A stretch of 64,000 bases of DNA from Pycnopodia helianthoides (lineage: Eukaryota > Echinodermata > Asteroidea > Forcipulatida > Asteriidae), in NCBI GenBank assembly GCA_032158295.1, contig CM063249.1, positions 4,727,195 through 4,791,194 on the forward strand. Reading direction: 5' to 3'. The position numbers and the translations under genes are program-made. The number at the start of each line of letters is the position of its first letter. Position 1 is the stretch's first letter. Positions 46,731 through 59,830 of the stretch are shown piece after piece. The notes beneath the pieces are model-generated. The model was not told where the DNA came from. It did not search any database and worked only from the letters and a program-made list of their open reading frames with translations.

Positions 46731-49700
46731 ACGCTATATTTGTATATTATTCCTAATCGTCGCCTATTTTTATTTTATTAATTTTGTACACAGCGGTCCT
46801 TATAGAGTGCATCACTCATTCAGATCACAACAATGATCAGAAATCTCATCATCCATTCAAGGCAACCAAACCATGGTTGGGGGGGGGGGTGGTTACAATA
46901 GTCTGATCCTTATTTTACATCATGAGATTCAGCATCCGTTATTACTTTTGCACACAGGAAACATGACATGGATAGCGAAACCCATCACAGAGGCTTCTTT
47001 TAAACCTTTACAGCCGACACGGTGGACATTTACGCTTAGGATACGGTATGCCAGCAACCAGAATTACAATCAAGTCTATATTTAACCCTCATTATACATG
47101 AATTTCCTCGACCAGAAATTCTTTTTAAAAATGTTACCGCCACTGTGACATCACCTCCTGGTAACCTCTAATGTATTTTTTACACCCTGACCGTTTCCGC
47201 CCTGATCTTTATGTCGATTGAGAAACCTCAATTTAAAAATCCTGAGCAAGTGTTTTTCAAGACTGAGACCACACACATTGTACACACCAAAAGCACACTG
47301 GGGCAAAAAAACATAATTGTAAAACACACCGAAAGCATTTTCCATTTCCATCGATGGAAATGAAATAGTCAGCTAAAATGTATCCTGTCTTTTAAATTTT
47401 ATTTTACTGGTGAAGTTCTCCAGAGAACCGGAGGATTGTTTACGAATCCAGCTTCCGAGTCGATGTTAAACCTGACCATTTTCAGGTTTTCAACCCATCA
47501 GTAAGAGGTGTCCAGCACACAAGACAGAACAGGAGCACAGGCCTCCGCAGTGTACAAGCCAAACAACAACAATCCCAACCTGCTCAAATTCCCACCTCCC
47601 TGGACACCACCACAGCAGTTTAATCCAACACAAAATCCCCCGGCCAACGGTCTCTCACCCCTCAACTCTGATTAAAAAAAAAAACAAGACAAAAAACCAC
47701 CCCGAATATCCTCCTCAAAATAAATTGAAAACAACAAAGATTTTTGTGTACATACCCTATCTCCTTCGCTTTCGCTGTCACACTGTGAACACATGAATAG
47801 AAAGAGATCATAGAAGAAGGGGGGAAAAAAGAGCCGGTAAATGCACAATAAACTGAGTCATGAATATGGATGAGGTGTACAATTCATGGGGAAGGGCTTA
47901 CAATGGACTCATAAATATGCATGAGGGTGTCTACACATACCAGCAGGTGCAATGAGCAATGGAGAGTACACAATAGCGTGGCGAATGTTTTAATGTTTAT
48001 GCGTCGTGCATTATTTATGTACATGTAGATCTTTACACACTTGGTACTGGGTAAATTTACTTGTGAAATCACCTCAGTAACTATTACTAGGGGGGGGGAT
48101 ATACCACAACAACAAAACAGAATGATTGATTGTGGTAAAGTAGGCTAAAAGCTGTTTAAGGGTGAATTAAAAAATAATAATAATAAATATAAACCATTTT
48201 TTTTTTTTTTTTTTTTAAGGAGAAAAAAGTGTAAAGTCAGAGGAAACTAGGCAATGATTTTCTACAAATGTATTCAAATGAGACAGCAGTATTTTTTTTT
48301 TTAAATAATTGACATAAAGGGGACACTATGATTAATGCTTTGTTTTACAAGGCTTGGAGGGGCCGGGTTGGGAGGGAGGGGGCTTATGACAGACATTATT
48401 ACATGTATGTCAAACTTCAATGTGTCAAAATGATAAATGGGCGGAAAGTCACTCATTTTGGAAGGGAATGTGTGTCAGAGTCTACTACGAGCAGCAAGCC
48501 TTGATTTGGTAGCGTCTAGCGTTTATCTGTGCGAAGGTTTTTTTTTTTTAAGAATCTTTATATATATATATATATTTGTTTTTTTGGTATTGGAGGTCCA
48601 TTATTTGTTTTTAAAGTTACATGAATAGTTCCTTATTTTATGGTATAAGAAACATTGTACTAATCTGATATCTATTTTATGTTTCAAAACATAAATTTTT
48701 TCTTCTCCCATTCTCTAGAATTTGAGTTGTCCGCATGTTGCGAAGACAACAATCTATCGTTACGAAGTGATTTATAATTGCCATGCAATCACAGTGCAGC
48801 CGAGCGGCGGCTGTTTTCTCATGGAGTCTCGCCTGATGAGAATGGGCAGGCACACAGGAAAGCGTTGCCCGTTGAGCAACTCGCATGGTTCCGTCAATGA
48901 TTGATCGCCGATCAACACAGCGTGAAAATTTCCACCGATATCTCGGTCGGACACACACAATTATTTGATGCACCATGGGCATAGATTCCTGTTTGCGCTC
49001 CGATGAAGCATTCACGTTGTGTGTCGACGGAGGGTACTGAAATGTTTGCCGGACTGGTGGGGTGAGAGGACAGGGATGGGGAAGGGGGATGCTTTAAAGA
49101 GAAATTTGTTTATTTATTTTATGGAGCGATAGTCTGACATCGAAAAACCCTCAAGAAACGCGACTTCTTAGGAAGATTTTGAAAAGAAAATGTCAATTCT
49201 GAAGAGCTATCCACTTTCGACGAAAGTGGAAGCGTAAACTTGTTGATGATTTTAGTTTTTAGAAAGTGAAAAATTGTATGTTCAACAACGGATTATTTCT
49301 TGATTTACTTCTCTGGTTTAGACTAAACCCCACCCTCCCCCCTTTTCGGTTCCAACTAAACATGGTGTCAGTGTCAAGCAATTGCATCTCCCAACAAATT
49401 GTAATAACAACAATAGTGGCCATTTGTAAATGCGCCACGTTTGTGTAAAAAAAAAAGCTTTCTGGTGCATGAAAGAAGAAGAACAAGTAAAATAAAAGTC
49501 AGACTCCAGGTTGTTTGTCCATCCAAGAAAGCCAATCATGTTTTCCCTCCCGTTTAATTCAGTAAACCGAAGACGTGGCTAGACGGACGAAACTAGATTA
49601 AACGTCACCAGAATTGCTAACATTATTACTTCGAACAAACATGACAAAAAAGAACATGGCAACACACTTAAAACGGCATCGCCTTTTTTTCTCGCCCAAA

Positions 49701-51009
49701 GACCAAACAATTTAGAAGTTTTTAACTGGACAAATTTTGACAGATGATGATGTTTCAAAATGGGGAAAAAAACATCCATAAATATATTTGCGTGTATGAA
49801 GCGAACAATGCACAAAGTACTTGTACAGTACGGCATTGTTTGAACATAGGTCAAGTACAGGCTCGGACAATTACTCCATGTATCTTTTAACTAACTATTC
49901 ATAATATTTAAAAGGTTTTCTTGTCGTTGAGTGACTCAAATGAAATGTGTGCCAATTCCTCGACTGAAGGGAAAAAAAGGTTAAAAATGTAAATCAGGTT
50001 TTTTACCGCGGGCGAAAAAACAGGTGATCAATTTTTAAGGTCTTATTTCACCTTTTGGATTCCTGCTGTAACGAATAGATGCACCCCTCTTTGGGGCATG
50101 GTGGACACCCCCCCCCCCCAAACACACACCCATTGTGTCTTCATTGTGTGCTTGGAATCTCAGGAATTATTTAGAGGATTTTTTTCTTTTTGGGGGGTGG
50201 GGTCCTTCTATACAAGAGGAAAAGAGTGTGCTAAAAAATGTGAACATTTTTTTTTAATGCATAAATATATTTTCTTTTTATCATTAATATTATTATTATT
50301 ATCATTCTTTTTTTTTTTTCTTCTTTTTTTTCTTTTTTTTTTGGGGGGGGGGGGGTGGGGGAATACCCTCTGCCCAATATCGTGATATAATACAAGAGTT
50401 ATCATCAATTTGAACCACACCCACTTTTCAATAGATAAAAATATCATTCATAAATACCCGTTAGTTTAGGCAATCCTTTCAGTTGAAGGGTGGTCAAATG
50501 ACCGCTTAAGACCGGTTTTAAACGGTTGATAACGACATAACTGAAGCTGTGAATACGACGGCTCGTAGCCATAAGTAAAGTGGCGCACTAGCTCACATGG
50601 GGACTCATTTAGGCGGAAAGCAATCGCCGGTACTCAACGGAAAAAAATCTATCGGCGCGCATGCGTACGCACAACCATTGAGCTTCGCATGTAATTTGAC
50701 CCTTCGCGAAATGGTTCCTGAGGATGTGATAGGAATTGAAACTTCAGGCCTACAAAAAACTTTTTAAAGATTTTCCTACATTATTATGCTTTTCAACAAA
50801 AAGGGCATTTGTGAATGGGAATAAAAGTCTTAAATGTGTGATAATCGCTCGGCCATGACCATGCTGGTTTCAAACGACCGTTTAAGACCTCATCGCCTTC
50901 TCATTTTTACCGTTATTATGTTATTATATTTTCTATGTAATGAAACCAAGGGACCCTTCAAATAGCAACAATCACTGTGACCCCGTAGGCCTGAAGATGC
51001 CTGTGTTGA
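46731..51009. other. Long non-coding stretch
   Basis: No exon is supported over 4.3 kb. It contains many homopolymers: G10 at 46880-46889, T18 at 48198-48217, a (TA)n tract at 48559-48575, C12 at 50108-50119, and a T-run followed by G12 at 50308-50353. TACATGTA is at 48020 and 48400. At 50486-50511 and 50868-50893 a GGTCAAATGACCG-TTAAGACC-type motif occurs twice in direct orientation about 380 bp apart, perhaps the ends of an unknown element. Confidence 0.45.
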
Positions 51010-51190
51010 GAAGATGATAGAGAAATGTCACTTTTAGATGTGGAAGGAAAACCCCAAATCGGGGAAACCCGTGCGATCAGGTAGGGACTGAAAACCCAAT
51101 CCACATGCAAGGCTCCGGTCTGAGGTGGGATTCAAACCAGGGTCCACAGAGGGGCAAGGCAGGGAGAGAAACCACTGAACCGACCTGAAT
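51010..51190 (-). mobile_element. SINE family G, copy 2
   Basis: Reverse complement of the family at 42421: A-box TCGGTTCAGTGG (51172-51183), B-box GGTTTGAATCC (51128-51138), then CCTTGCATGTGGATTGGG, CAGTCCCTACCTGAT, TTCCCCGATTTGGGGTTTTCC and ACATTTCTC. The two copies differ by scattered substitutions and an insertion of about ten bases after CATGTG, so they descend from separate insertions. Confidence 0.8.
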
Positions 51191-53008
51191 GCCCAAAACG
51201 AAGGAGTTAATCTGTTTATGAGGCATGATACAAAACAGTAGAAAAAAACAGTAGGAAACTTTATTGAGCACTGAATGAGTGAATTTTTAAGATGCTTATT
51301 AATGTGCTGATTTTCTAAGGGCAAAGACATCCCAAGTCAGATTAAAGATAGGAAAAAATGCCTCCATTTAAAAAAAATGGCCAGTGTCAGTGCACAACTA
51401 TTGTTCTTCCTAATATAGCAAAATTAATGTTACAAACGAGTTTGAAATTGTCCAACTGTATCTTGCTTTAGATATCTCCGATGTACACAAAAATCAACAG
51501 GCGCAGAGAAACAACCTTTTTGCACACAGAGCATCGGCCTGGAATTACACTCCCGAGGACACGGAGAGGCCGTGGCTTCTGTGGCCCCGATCTTGGCCTC
51601 GGGTGCCCCCAATGGAAGTGCCCTTTGCAAAAATGAAAATGGCCTTGCCCTCTCAAAGATGAATTTCCAGGCCCGCATCTCTCGATGCCGATACATGCGT
51701 TCGTACCAAACCAAGATACGACAATGTTGCACTGACATGATGTGTAGTTTTTTTTATTGAGGATATTCCCTAGAAGATGATATCAAAAAATGCAAGTATT
51801 CTTTGGCTGTAGACCTTTTTCACCCAAAAAAGGCTACGATTTTCAGAGATTTGTCTCATCAATTATGAATTCTCAAGAAACGACGCTAAAATGACTTCAG
51901 GGCGAGTTGCAGACCAGTTGACGTTTAAAAACATATTCCCCACCCAAAGAACCATAAGTCAGATGTCAGCAAACTCATTCAGTCTTAATCATATGTGGTA
52001 TAGCACGGTCCACTGAGCAATATAATAATCGTTTCCATGGAAACAGTTGGCATATAATGTTGGAAATGAGAGCCATGTCCTTGGTCTGCATCCGTACATC
52101 TTAATAAACTGGAAAGATGGGCAGATGAGTTGGGGGGTTGGGTAGGGGGCACAGGAGCTAGCTTGCTATTTAGTTACACCAAGCATTGGTACAGTCTTGA
52201 TTGTTACAGGTTCGATGCGACAAAGTTTAATCGTAACAAGTGTTCATTAACTCTATGAAGAAAATAGTGTCCACCAGAGGCTTGCACCAGAAACCCACAG
52301 CGGCCGCAAACGGCACAGGATTTGACCCACTCCCATTCCCAGAAAATGAGGTCATAATAAAGGTCATGTGCAGAATTTTACATTTTCCAATGTGTCACAT
52401 GTTGACATACTATTTACAATTGTACAACAAAACAGAATTTCGGTTTCATTTTTGTTTTTCTATACATTTTTACAGAAAAGAAAACACAGTGCAACAATTC
52501 AACAATAGTAGCCAAGTTTGGGCTTACTGTGATGATTATGTAGAAACGAATAGTCTCTAAAGGGTAAATGACCCAGATATAGCATCCTTAAGAATCTGCA
52601 CACACAATAGACACAACATTATTCTTTTACAAGTGTTTTGTTGACGCGTTCCTTTTTTCATATTTGTAAACACATTTGTAGTAGTGTATACATCCAGTAT
52701 AAAAAATGGTCTTCTTTTTCTTGTTCATGCAGAAGGCAATGACAAACTGGACTGACTGGCTGTGGCTGATGACCTCAGTGGCTATGTAGAAGAATAGCCA
52801 GATCCTGTAATGTAGACACAGCCAGAGCCGAAGCCATCAACTTTGACACAGGTCCAATTTCATTTTTTTTTTTAATTAAGCAGACATGGTGTTTTGCAAA
52901 ATTTCCAGTTAAGCACAACTTAGCAGGGAACCAGTCAAAAGAGTATACAATACATGGTATTTTGGTTGGTAACATATTTCTGCTAGGCAACTTGTTGTGC
53001 TTAACAGC
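51191..53008. other. Unannotated non-coding DNA
   Basis: No exon is supported. The paired frames at 51430-51760 overlap on opposite strands. The region 51480-51720 is relatively GC-rich but shows no domain in any frame. Confidence 0.45.
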
Positions 53009-53012
53009 TTAA

Positions 53013-53313
53013 AGGCAAAGTATATCTTTGGTCTTTTGGAACCAGTTGATTATTTCAATCTTATAAATATAGGCATATAATACAATAAAACTAACGTGTT
53101 GGAAAATTATCATTTCACGCAGGAAGAATAATCGGTAATTGGAAAACACAGTCTAAGAAATGTTTTGAGCCCCTTCTCTCTTAAATTGCATTCCTAAGCA
53201 GGGAATCGTTTTTTAACATGTTATACATAATTAACAGCTGCAGTGCTTCTTACCGAGTAAAGTTTTTACGGTCATACATTTTTTGGAGTAACTACCAAAG
53301 GTATACCCTGCCT
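53013..53313 (+). mobile_element. TTAA-flanked MITE family D, copy 2
   Basis: 301 bp between TTAA at 53009-53012 and 53314-53317, with inverted ends AGGCAAAGTATATCTTTGG and CCAAAGGTATACCCTGCCT. The interior shares GGAAGAATAATCGG-like and GAAAACACA blocks, in reverse orientation, with 18858-19164, and GCTGCAGTGCTTCTTACC with 27686-27704. Confidence 0.85.
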
Positions 53314-53317
53314 TTAA

Positions 53318-56300
53318 TGAGACTGGGCCCAGGGCACGGTTTCTTAGAGTTAAGATGGATCTTAAAGATTTGTATAAATCTCAACTCCTCAGTGAAGTGT
53401 GATGTCAAAATATAAATTACTACGGCCATGTGAGAGACAACCCATCTTCAGATGAACCTTGTTGGTTTGTGAAATCCAGTCGTGGCCTCAGTTAGAGTTT
53501 GAGGCTATGTGCAGTGATTACAATCATTCACTCTTTCCGACCCGCCATGTACAAAATCTTTTCTTGGGAAGGAAAAAAGTGACGACTCAGAGTAAAAGTT
53601 AGATGTTTTATTCTCCTCATTTTAACCAACTTTAATAATAACATCAAATTAATGAGTGCGTAAATTTTGAAATCATCCAAAACTGTTTTTTTTTGCAGTT
53701 TCAATAGACAAACCATATGAATGTGCCCACTTAGTTGCTCTCATTACCCCTACAAATCCAATCAAAGCTTTGACATTGATCTCGTTTTAAGACGTTGCAG
53801 TACGGAAGAAAAAAATGACAAATTACTGGCCCTTGAGTTTCGATCAATCCTAGGGGAGAGACAAGCTTCCTGAAAAAAAAAAATCTATTTGAATTAAAGA
53901 GCTTTATTGTCTTGCGGATAGTTGTCCAATTTTGAGTCTCCTCGTCGCTAACCTTCACCAGAATCCAACAAAATGGTCATCCGCCAGAAATAAACCATAA
54001 CAAAAATACCACACAATCGTCCCCCATCTACCCGAGTAATTTTTCCCCGAGACTTCCAAGATTAGGCTAACCACTCCAGACCCAAGGAAAGACAGAAAAT
54101 AACGGGGGAGGAAAAAAAAAACCTATAAATGGCAGATATTATTAATATTACATGCATTATCGGGCATTAAGCATTGTGTTTGATTCCATTTAGATGGATG
54201 CCAAGGTTAGCAGAATGCCAATATCACATTCTTCGTAATAAATCATCTAATCCAGACTTCCGCCTCACTAAGGAACGGAACACATTTGTAACAAAGAGAA
54301 CTGGGGAGATGAGGTTTCTCCTGTTGAGCGGGTGAATTGCCGTCGTCGTCGTCGTTGGGTTTTTCTCTCCGTTCATATAAAAGGAGGAGGGAGGACATGC
54401 ATTTATTGGTAGTCGGTCCTCTGGGAGTGTGGGTAGATAGTGGACTCAAAAAGACAACAACTCGAAATAGGGGATGGCATATTTCTAGAAACATTCTCTA
54501 AAAAGATTAAATCATTCTTCCCGTATGGTTAACAACAAACTGTGGAAGGGCAGGGAGTAGGCAATTTACAAGAAGAATTCATTGGCATTTTCCAGAAAAG
54601 AAAACTACAGTAAAAAAAAAAAAAAAAAAAAAAACATCAAACCCAGTAGACCTCAATTGCATTGATGTCGACACACCGCCATGTTAGTAGTAAAATGATG
54701 ATGAAACAATGGAAGCGCACAGGATGAGTCAATACTCAACCTTTTTTGCACACAGTGTTTATTGTGCCAGATACGACGCTGTTACCAAATGGGGATCTGA
54801 CATTTTATGCACATTTTATGTATGTCCCTGCAACCAATCACAAAAAAGCTGAAAATGATCTGGTCTACAAATCCATTAAAATACAGTTTTCAAAACAAAC
54901 AAATGAATAAATTATATTGGAATGGGGGGGGGGGGGGGTAAGGTGGGAGATAATTTTTCCCTTGACCTAACAAAGCCAAAGTCTAACTATACGAGACAGC
55001 ACAATAACGCAGTCCGTAAAGGGACGACCTATCACTCTCCCTAGCGGCTGCATAAAACCTCAAGCGGAAACTGCACAGAGAAGGAAAAAACATCTAGGTA
55101 AATCTTGCTTGGAGAATTACCACATAAAAATTCACCCACAAAAAAAAAAAGAAGAAGAAGAAGGAATAAAAAAAAAAAAAGAGATGGAGGAGACAGCCGA
55201 AGGGAGATCGCTCAATGAATAGAGCTAAGCTAGCCTGCTGGGACGTTCCACCCCAGGGAAATTACACGGCTTAGCTATCTAATTCGTCTTGTAAAGGCCC
55301 AATGGTGTATGGCATCAAAAGATTTAGGGGTAAGGGTTTTCAAACTATTACGAAAGGGAAAGATTTGCCAAAGAGACAGCTGTGAGGGGGCTTGCAGCTC
55401 TAATCTGGATGAGCTTGGCTGACCTAAGGAGAAATCTACAATCTGCTGCAATATAGATGACGTGAGTTCTATTGGTCTTCGGCTAACAAATGTTTAATAA
55501 AATGGGGATTATTATGAATATTATAATCTGGCGTTTTCAAACAATCGTGTTTTTAAAAAACAATCTGTGATTTGCCTTCTGAAGAACAAAAAACGAACGA
55601 CGACAACAACAACCTGTGCACTGCTGTCTTGGAGAGAGGACATATGCAGGGTATCACCATCTAGAAATGCCAACAGAGACTGTCTGCTTATAAGAAGCGT
55701 ATAAAATAATATAATAATAGAAAATTTAAAAATACTAGTATAAAACAAAAAATAATAATAAAATAAAATAAACATTTGCTCAAATATGTGGTTAAAAGGT
55801 CTTTGAACTTGCATAAAAAACCACCCCAAAACCCAAACAAACCAACAAACAACAACACTTCTGGGGTTCCTTCTTTTTCTACTTAATCTTGGAACACGGT
55901 TGATTTCTGTTATCCAGTAAAATACCTTTATCTGTTGAGGTAATTTTGTGTTTTGCTTTGGCAATTATAAATTCTTAGTAACTTCTTTCATGTGCATCAA
56001 CTGGAAGCATGAATACACAGTGAAGTCAAGAAATACCTGTTCTATTTCTAATCACTGATATATTTTTTTATCAAGTCAACTCTCGTTCAAAAATTTGTTG
56101 TTCCTTTTTTTTCTTTCGTTACAGAGATTTATGCTAGTGAGGAAGGGTGGGGAATGACATAGTTTTAACTCAGGCTGTTACCAACGTGCTTGCTTCCCTA
56201 AGAATCAAGGATGAAGTGCCCAACAATAAGATGCCAAGTTTATAGTCAATTGACAAACTTCATAATCTCTTCTTTCGTGAGAGAGAAGAAGAAGAAAAAA

Positions 56301-58907
56301 AAGGTCAAAGTTTCCAACCATGAAAAAAGATGAAATTTCTGACAGCTATTTTTGTACCCAGTTTTGAGTGACAGAAGGTTTTAATGGACCGCCGATTCGA
56401 TAATTGAATGTAACTTGGTTTTGATCCAATGTCCCAGGGTACAAGCTCCATCCATTACGGCAATAATGTCCCACGAAGGTTGACAAGATGAAGATTGAAA
56501 CTGTGGAAGTGTACAACGGGCAGCGGCGGCGTCGGCGCTATCCCCCCCCCCCCCCCTCAGTCATGCGTGCACATAGAAGTTCAGCATTTCGACACTCTTA
56601 TCGCGTTGGGTGTGTATCCCTGATCAGTATGGCAGTACACTTGACTGTATGTGTTAACCCGCACTGAACCCCCATGGTCCTGTTTTATCTGAAACTTAAC
56701 CCCCAGATTGCATATCACGATGACCTCATCCGGCACGTACCGAATCAAGGGTTAACCATACCATCGCCATTCATGGCTCTCAGCCCCCCTCCTTAATCAC
56801 ACTATCATCCTTACAGGGTTGTCGCCAGCCAAACTGAAAAGAAAAAAAATCCCATTCCTAGTCTGAATCCATTCACCTAACGATATTAATGTTCACCACG
56901 CATGAACAAAAAATGTGGGTGACAATGACACAGGAGAAAAAAAGAGGAAAACATCCCCAGCATTTGAACTTAATAACATCATGTAAAAATTCACCGGCAC
57001 TAACTGTTACATTCTAGACATTCTGGGGCCCTCTCCTTGAGTTAGAAAATACATCCTCACGTCTTACCCGTCTCAAAATCTACATGAGATGCTTCCCCAT
57101 CTTTTGCCCAACGATACCCAGTGGTCAAAAAGATGTGGGAGATGAACAACTTCTCCACTCTATTCAAACCCCCACGCCGGCCCGATCAATATTCATAAAG
57201 AAAAGTCTACCCCGGTCATATCTTACTGGGGATCACTTCATTTTAAGAGATCCGATGCAAAATGTTTACCAAGGGGGAGGATCGGCCTCTGCTTCTCGGT
57301 GATGTTTTTGACCGATGAACGCTCGTGAGATCTGTACAAGTTAATCAGTTCTCCTGGGGATCGGCTTTTTGTGTCGTGGGAGAACTCTCCCTTCTGGTTC
57401 GAGAGATCTCTTCTGATAAAGTCAAACTCCAATAGATCTAAGCACAGCCATCATCTCCGTCTTGTTCCCCCAAAGCAATAGCACTATTGCATACTGGTTC
57501 TCATAACGTCAACAAGGGGGTCAGACTCTATTTTCCTCTCAAAGCCTTGGATTTTGGTACGTCGTGAATCAAAGTAAAACAAGATGGCTACTCCGTGTTA
57601 CGAGTCTACCGGGCACATTCAGAGACAGGATGTACGACGCCTTGCATGTGATCTACTGTAAATGACTTCACGCTTTTTTCTCCCCCCCCCCATCCCCCCA
57701 GCCTACTCGACTTAGACTCCAACAAATTTTCAACTCTCTGAAGAGACTTTTCCCTCAAAGAAAGAGGGGACACATATTGTCAAACTAGAATGGGCCACAA
57801 AGGAGGTCTACTGACACTGTGATTGATATCCATGGCGTACATGAATATGTGCATGTCCGATGAGTAACTTCATCTTATTCACCCATCCCTCACGCTGAGC
57901 AGCGGAGAATTCCCCCGGCTTTCGGCTAACCTCCTCCCACCCCCCCCCCCTCCGCAGAGAACGCCTTACCTATTCTTCAGGTAGTACAGTCCCCAATCAC
58001 ACCAGATCATCAAAGCAGCAAGCCCAAGGTTTAATACCCCATACGTGACTCCATAAATGAAACAGATCATGCAATTCCCAAGACGGGCTTAGCGACAATG
58101 CCGGCCCCATCTGCGGGGATGCCGTATTGATTGAGAGCAAAATGGGTTTCTTTTCTTTCGGACCTTATATCCTCTTCGATGTCCTCTCTCTCTCCTCTTC
58201 TCTTCTTCAGCCATCTTTTTTTTTTATAACAAAAATTTAAGAGTTCCGTAAAATTGTTTGGTCTCATTTTACAGAGTGATTTGAATGGTTAAATATTGAT
58301 TTGTACCGCATGGCCAGAAATCCCATCTTGCAGATTTTACTCTCAGAAAATCACTCTCTGTTAAATATTTAACAACTTGCAGTTTAACAGTTTTTTTTTC
58401 CCAGATCAGAGCAGCGTTCAATTGAACCTCTGTTTGCACTTGATAATTTCTCTCCGCTTTTATGTTTTCAGTGTAAAAAGGAAATGCAATTACCAAACAC
58501 TCTATGAATTGAAAGCCATCAGATTAAATTGCTGTAGATTTATACTATTTTGTTATCCGTCACCATTATTTAATAACCCTCTAAACGGTGACTTTTTCAT
58601 GGGTTTATAATGGAACAATGTACACATATCTCTTCACAAAACCATCAATGGTAACATTTCAATAGGGAGGTATAATCGAATGAAAGCAGTCTTGGAAAAA
58701 TGCAGTCAACTCGGCGAGCTAACAAGCGACTTGAATAGTCGCTTAGACAAATAATTACTGTCACGACAGTCGACTCAATCATCGGACACACAGACCAAAC
58801 TGCCTTTATGAATGTGTTCCTTACATGAGTCTACCCTCGTTTGTGAACAATTAACCCCAGAAGTCTTCACGTCAAGCCATATTTCATCCATAAAGGAAAT
58901 TGTTTAA
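53318..58907. other. Long non-coding stretch
   Basis: No exon is supported over 5.6 kb; the 147-codon minus frame at 55521-55964 runs through A/T-rich low complexity. Homopolymers: A24 at about 54613-54634, G15 at 54924-54938, C15 at 56542-56556, C-runs at 57679-57690 and 57939-57950. A purine tract with GAA repeats lies at 55140-55190. The block at 58260-58615 is listed separately. Confidence 0.45.
58260..58615. promoter_or_regulatory. Candidate conserved regulatory block
   Basis: A complex, repeat-free 355 bp with cores such as GGTTAAATATTGATTTG, TTAAATATTTAACAAC, CAATTGAAC, GCAATTACC and AGATTAAATTG. TTAAATATTTAA is a palindrome. Open frames on both strands (58269-58610) have no recognised domain. 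Regulatory function is a guess from texture. Confidence 0.2.
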
Positions 58908-59180
58908 GTCATCAACTGACCAACCACACATCACTTTTTTCATTTGGCTGGTACCCTGCAGAGTGCAACTTTTGTGGTCGGCGTTAAGCTGATGTTCGTT
59001 AAGCTGATATTATATAGAACGTTACTCTTGATATTTTGTCCAAAGAGGGATTTGTTTTACGTCATCAACGAACCAGCCACACATTTTTTTATTTGGCTGG
59101 TACCCCGCTGTAGTGCAACTTTTGTGGTCGGCAAAATGTGTGCGTTATAAGCTGATGTTATATAGGACGTGAGTCTTGGT
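58908..59180 (+). repeat. Tandem duplication of about 153 bp
   Basis: Two copies begin at 58908 and 59061 (GTCATCAAC) and share ATTTGGCTGGTACCC, GTGCAACTTTTGTGGTCGGC, AAGCTGATGTT/ATT and ATATAG(A/G)ACGT. Within the first copy AAGCTGATNTT is itself duplicated. Scattered differences indicate an old event. Confidence 0.85.
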
Positions 59181-59349
59181 GTGGACTACACCGTGTGTAC
59201 AATGCACTTCTTATAGTGATGCTATCACATGTTCCAACTTCCATCCTCAACTCATCTCCAAAAACCGCTCCCGCTAATTCTTCTAAACTCATTCAGGCAA
59301 CCGAGACATCCACCGCCGAAATTAAATTTCCAAACGTGGCCATCCATTT

Positions 59350-59371
59350 TTTTTCTCTCCCCTCTATCTCT

Positions 59372-59420
<49 letters not shown>

Positions 59421-59490
59421 CGTCTTCTTCTGGATGCTGTCTTCTTCTTCTTCTTCTCTCCGGCTTTTCTCTCTCTCTCTCTCTTTCCCC
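59350..59490. repeat. Polypyrimidine tract with (TC)n and (TTC)n
   Basis: Almost uninterrupted pyrimidine on the plus strand: (TC) at about 59378-59412, then TCG and TTC triplets, then a second TC run at 59469-59484. Mirror-like homopurine/homopyrimidine DNA can form triplexes. Frames reading it as poly-Leu/Ser or Arg/Glu are artefacts. Confidence 0.9.
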
Positions 59491-59639
59491 GCAGGGCATG
59501 GACAGGGAATCCAATCAGTTAGCGATGGGGGAAAACAAGAGTGACGGAACAATTTGCAGTGTGTGGACATGTGTGCGGAATTGGAGAATCATTGTGGCGT
59601 AAATTGCACGCCGCGGCGGAAAATGCGACAGCCCCGACT

Positions 59640-59830
59640 GCCTCTCCCAAATGGATTACATGTATAATGTAAGGATTATTTAATAATGCGTGCTATCACA
59701 CCAGACAAGGTGGTGCACGGGACACAATCTTGTTTGGGGGTGCTGTTATTAAATGACGGAAAGGTCACACGAAAATAAACGACGGGGGTCAGTTTGTGAC
59801 GGGATTTAATTTTTATGCTTAGGGGGGGAA
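59640..59830. promoter_or_regulatory. Candidate regulatory block with GGATTA sites
   Basis: Two GGATTA sites (59654-59659, 59673-59678), the core bound by Otx/Pitx/Goosecoid-type homeodomains, lie 19 bp apart next to TACATGTA; an AAGGTCA nuclear-receptor half site is at 59761-59767. Sequence is complex and repeat-free. Inference only. Confidence 0.25.

Noticed and set aside
55521..55964. 147-codon minus-strand open frame
   Set aside because: Low-complexity AT-rich sequence with hydrophobic runs and no recognisable domain.
59195..59602. Serine/leucine-rich open frame over the polypyrimidine tract
   Set aside because: Composition is entirely explained by (TC)n and (TTC)n; the opposite strand gives an equally artefactual Arg/Glu frame.
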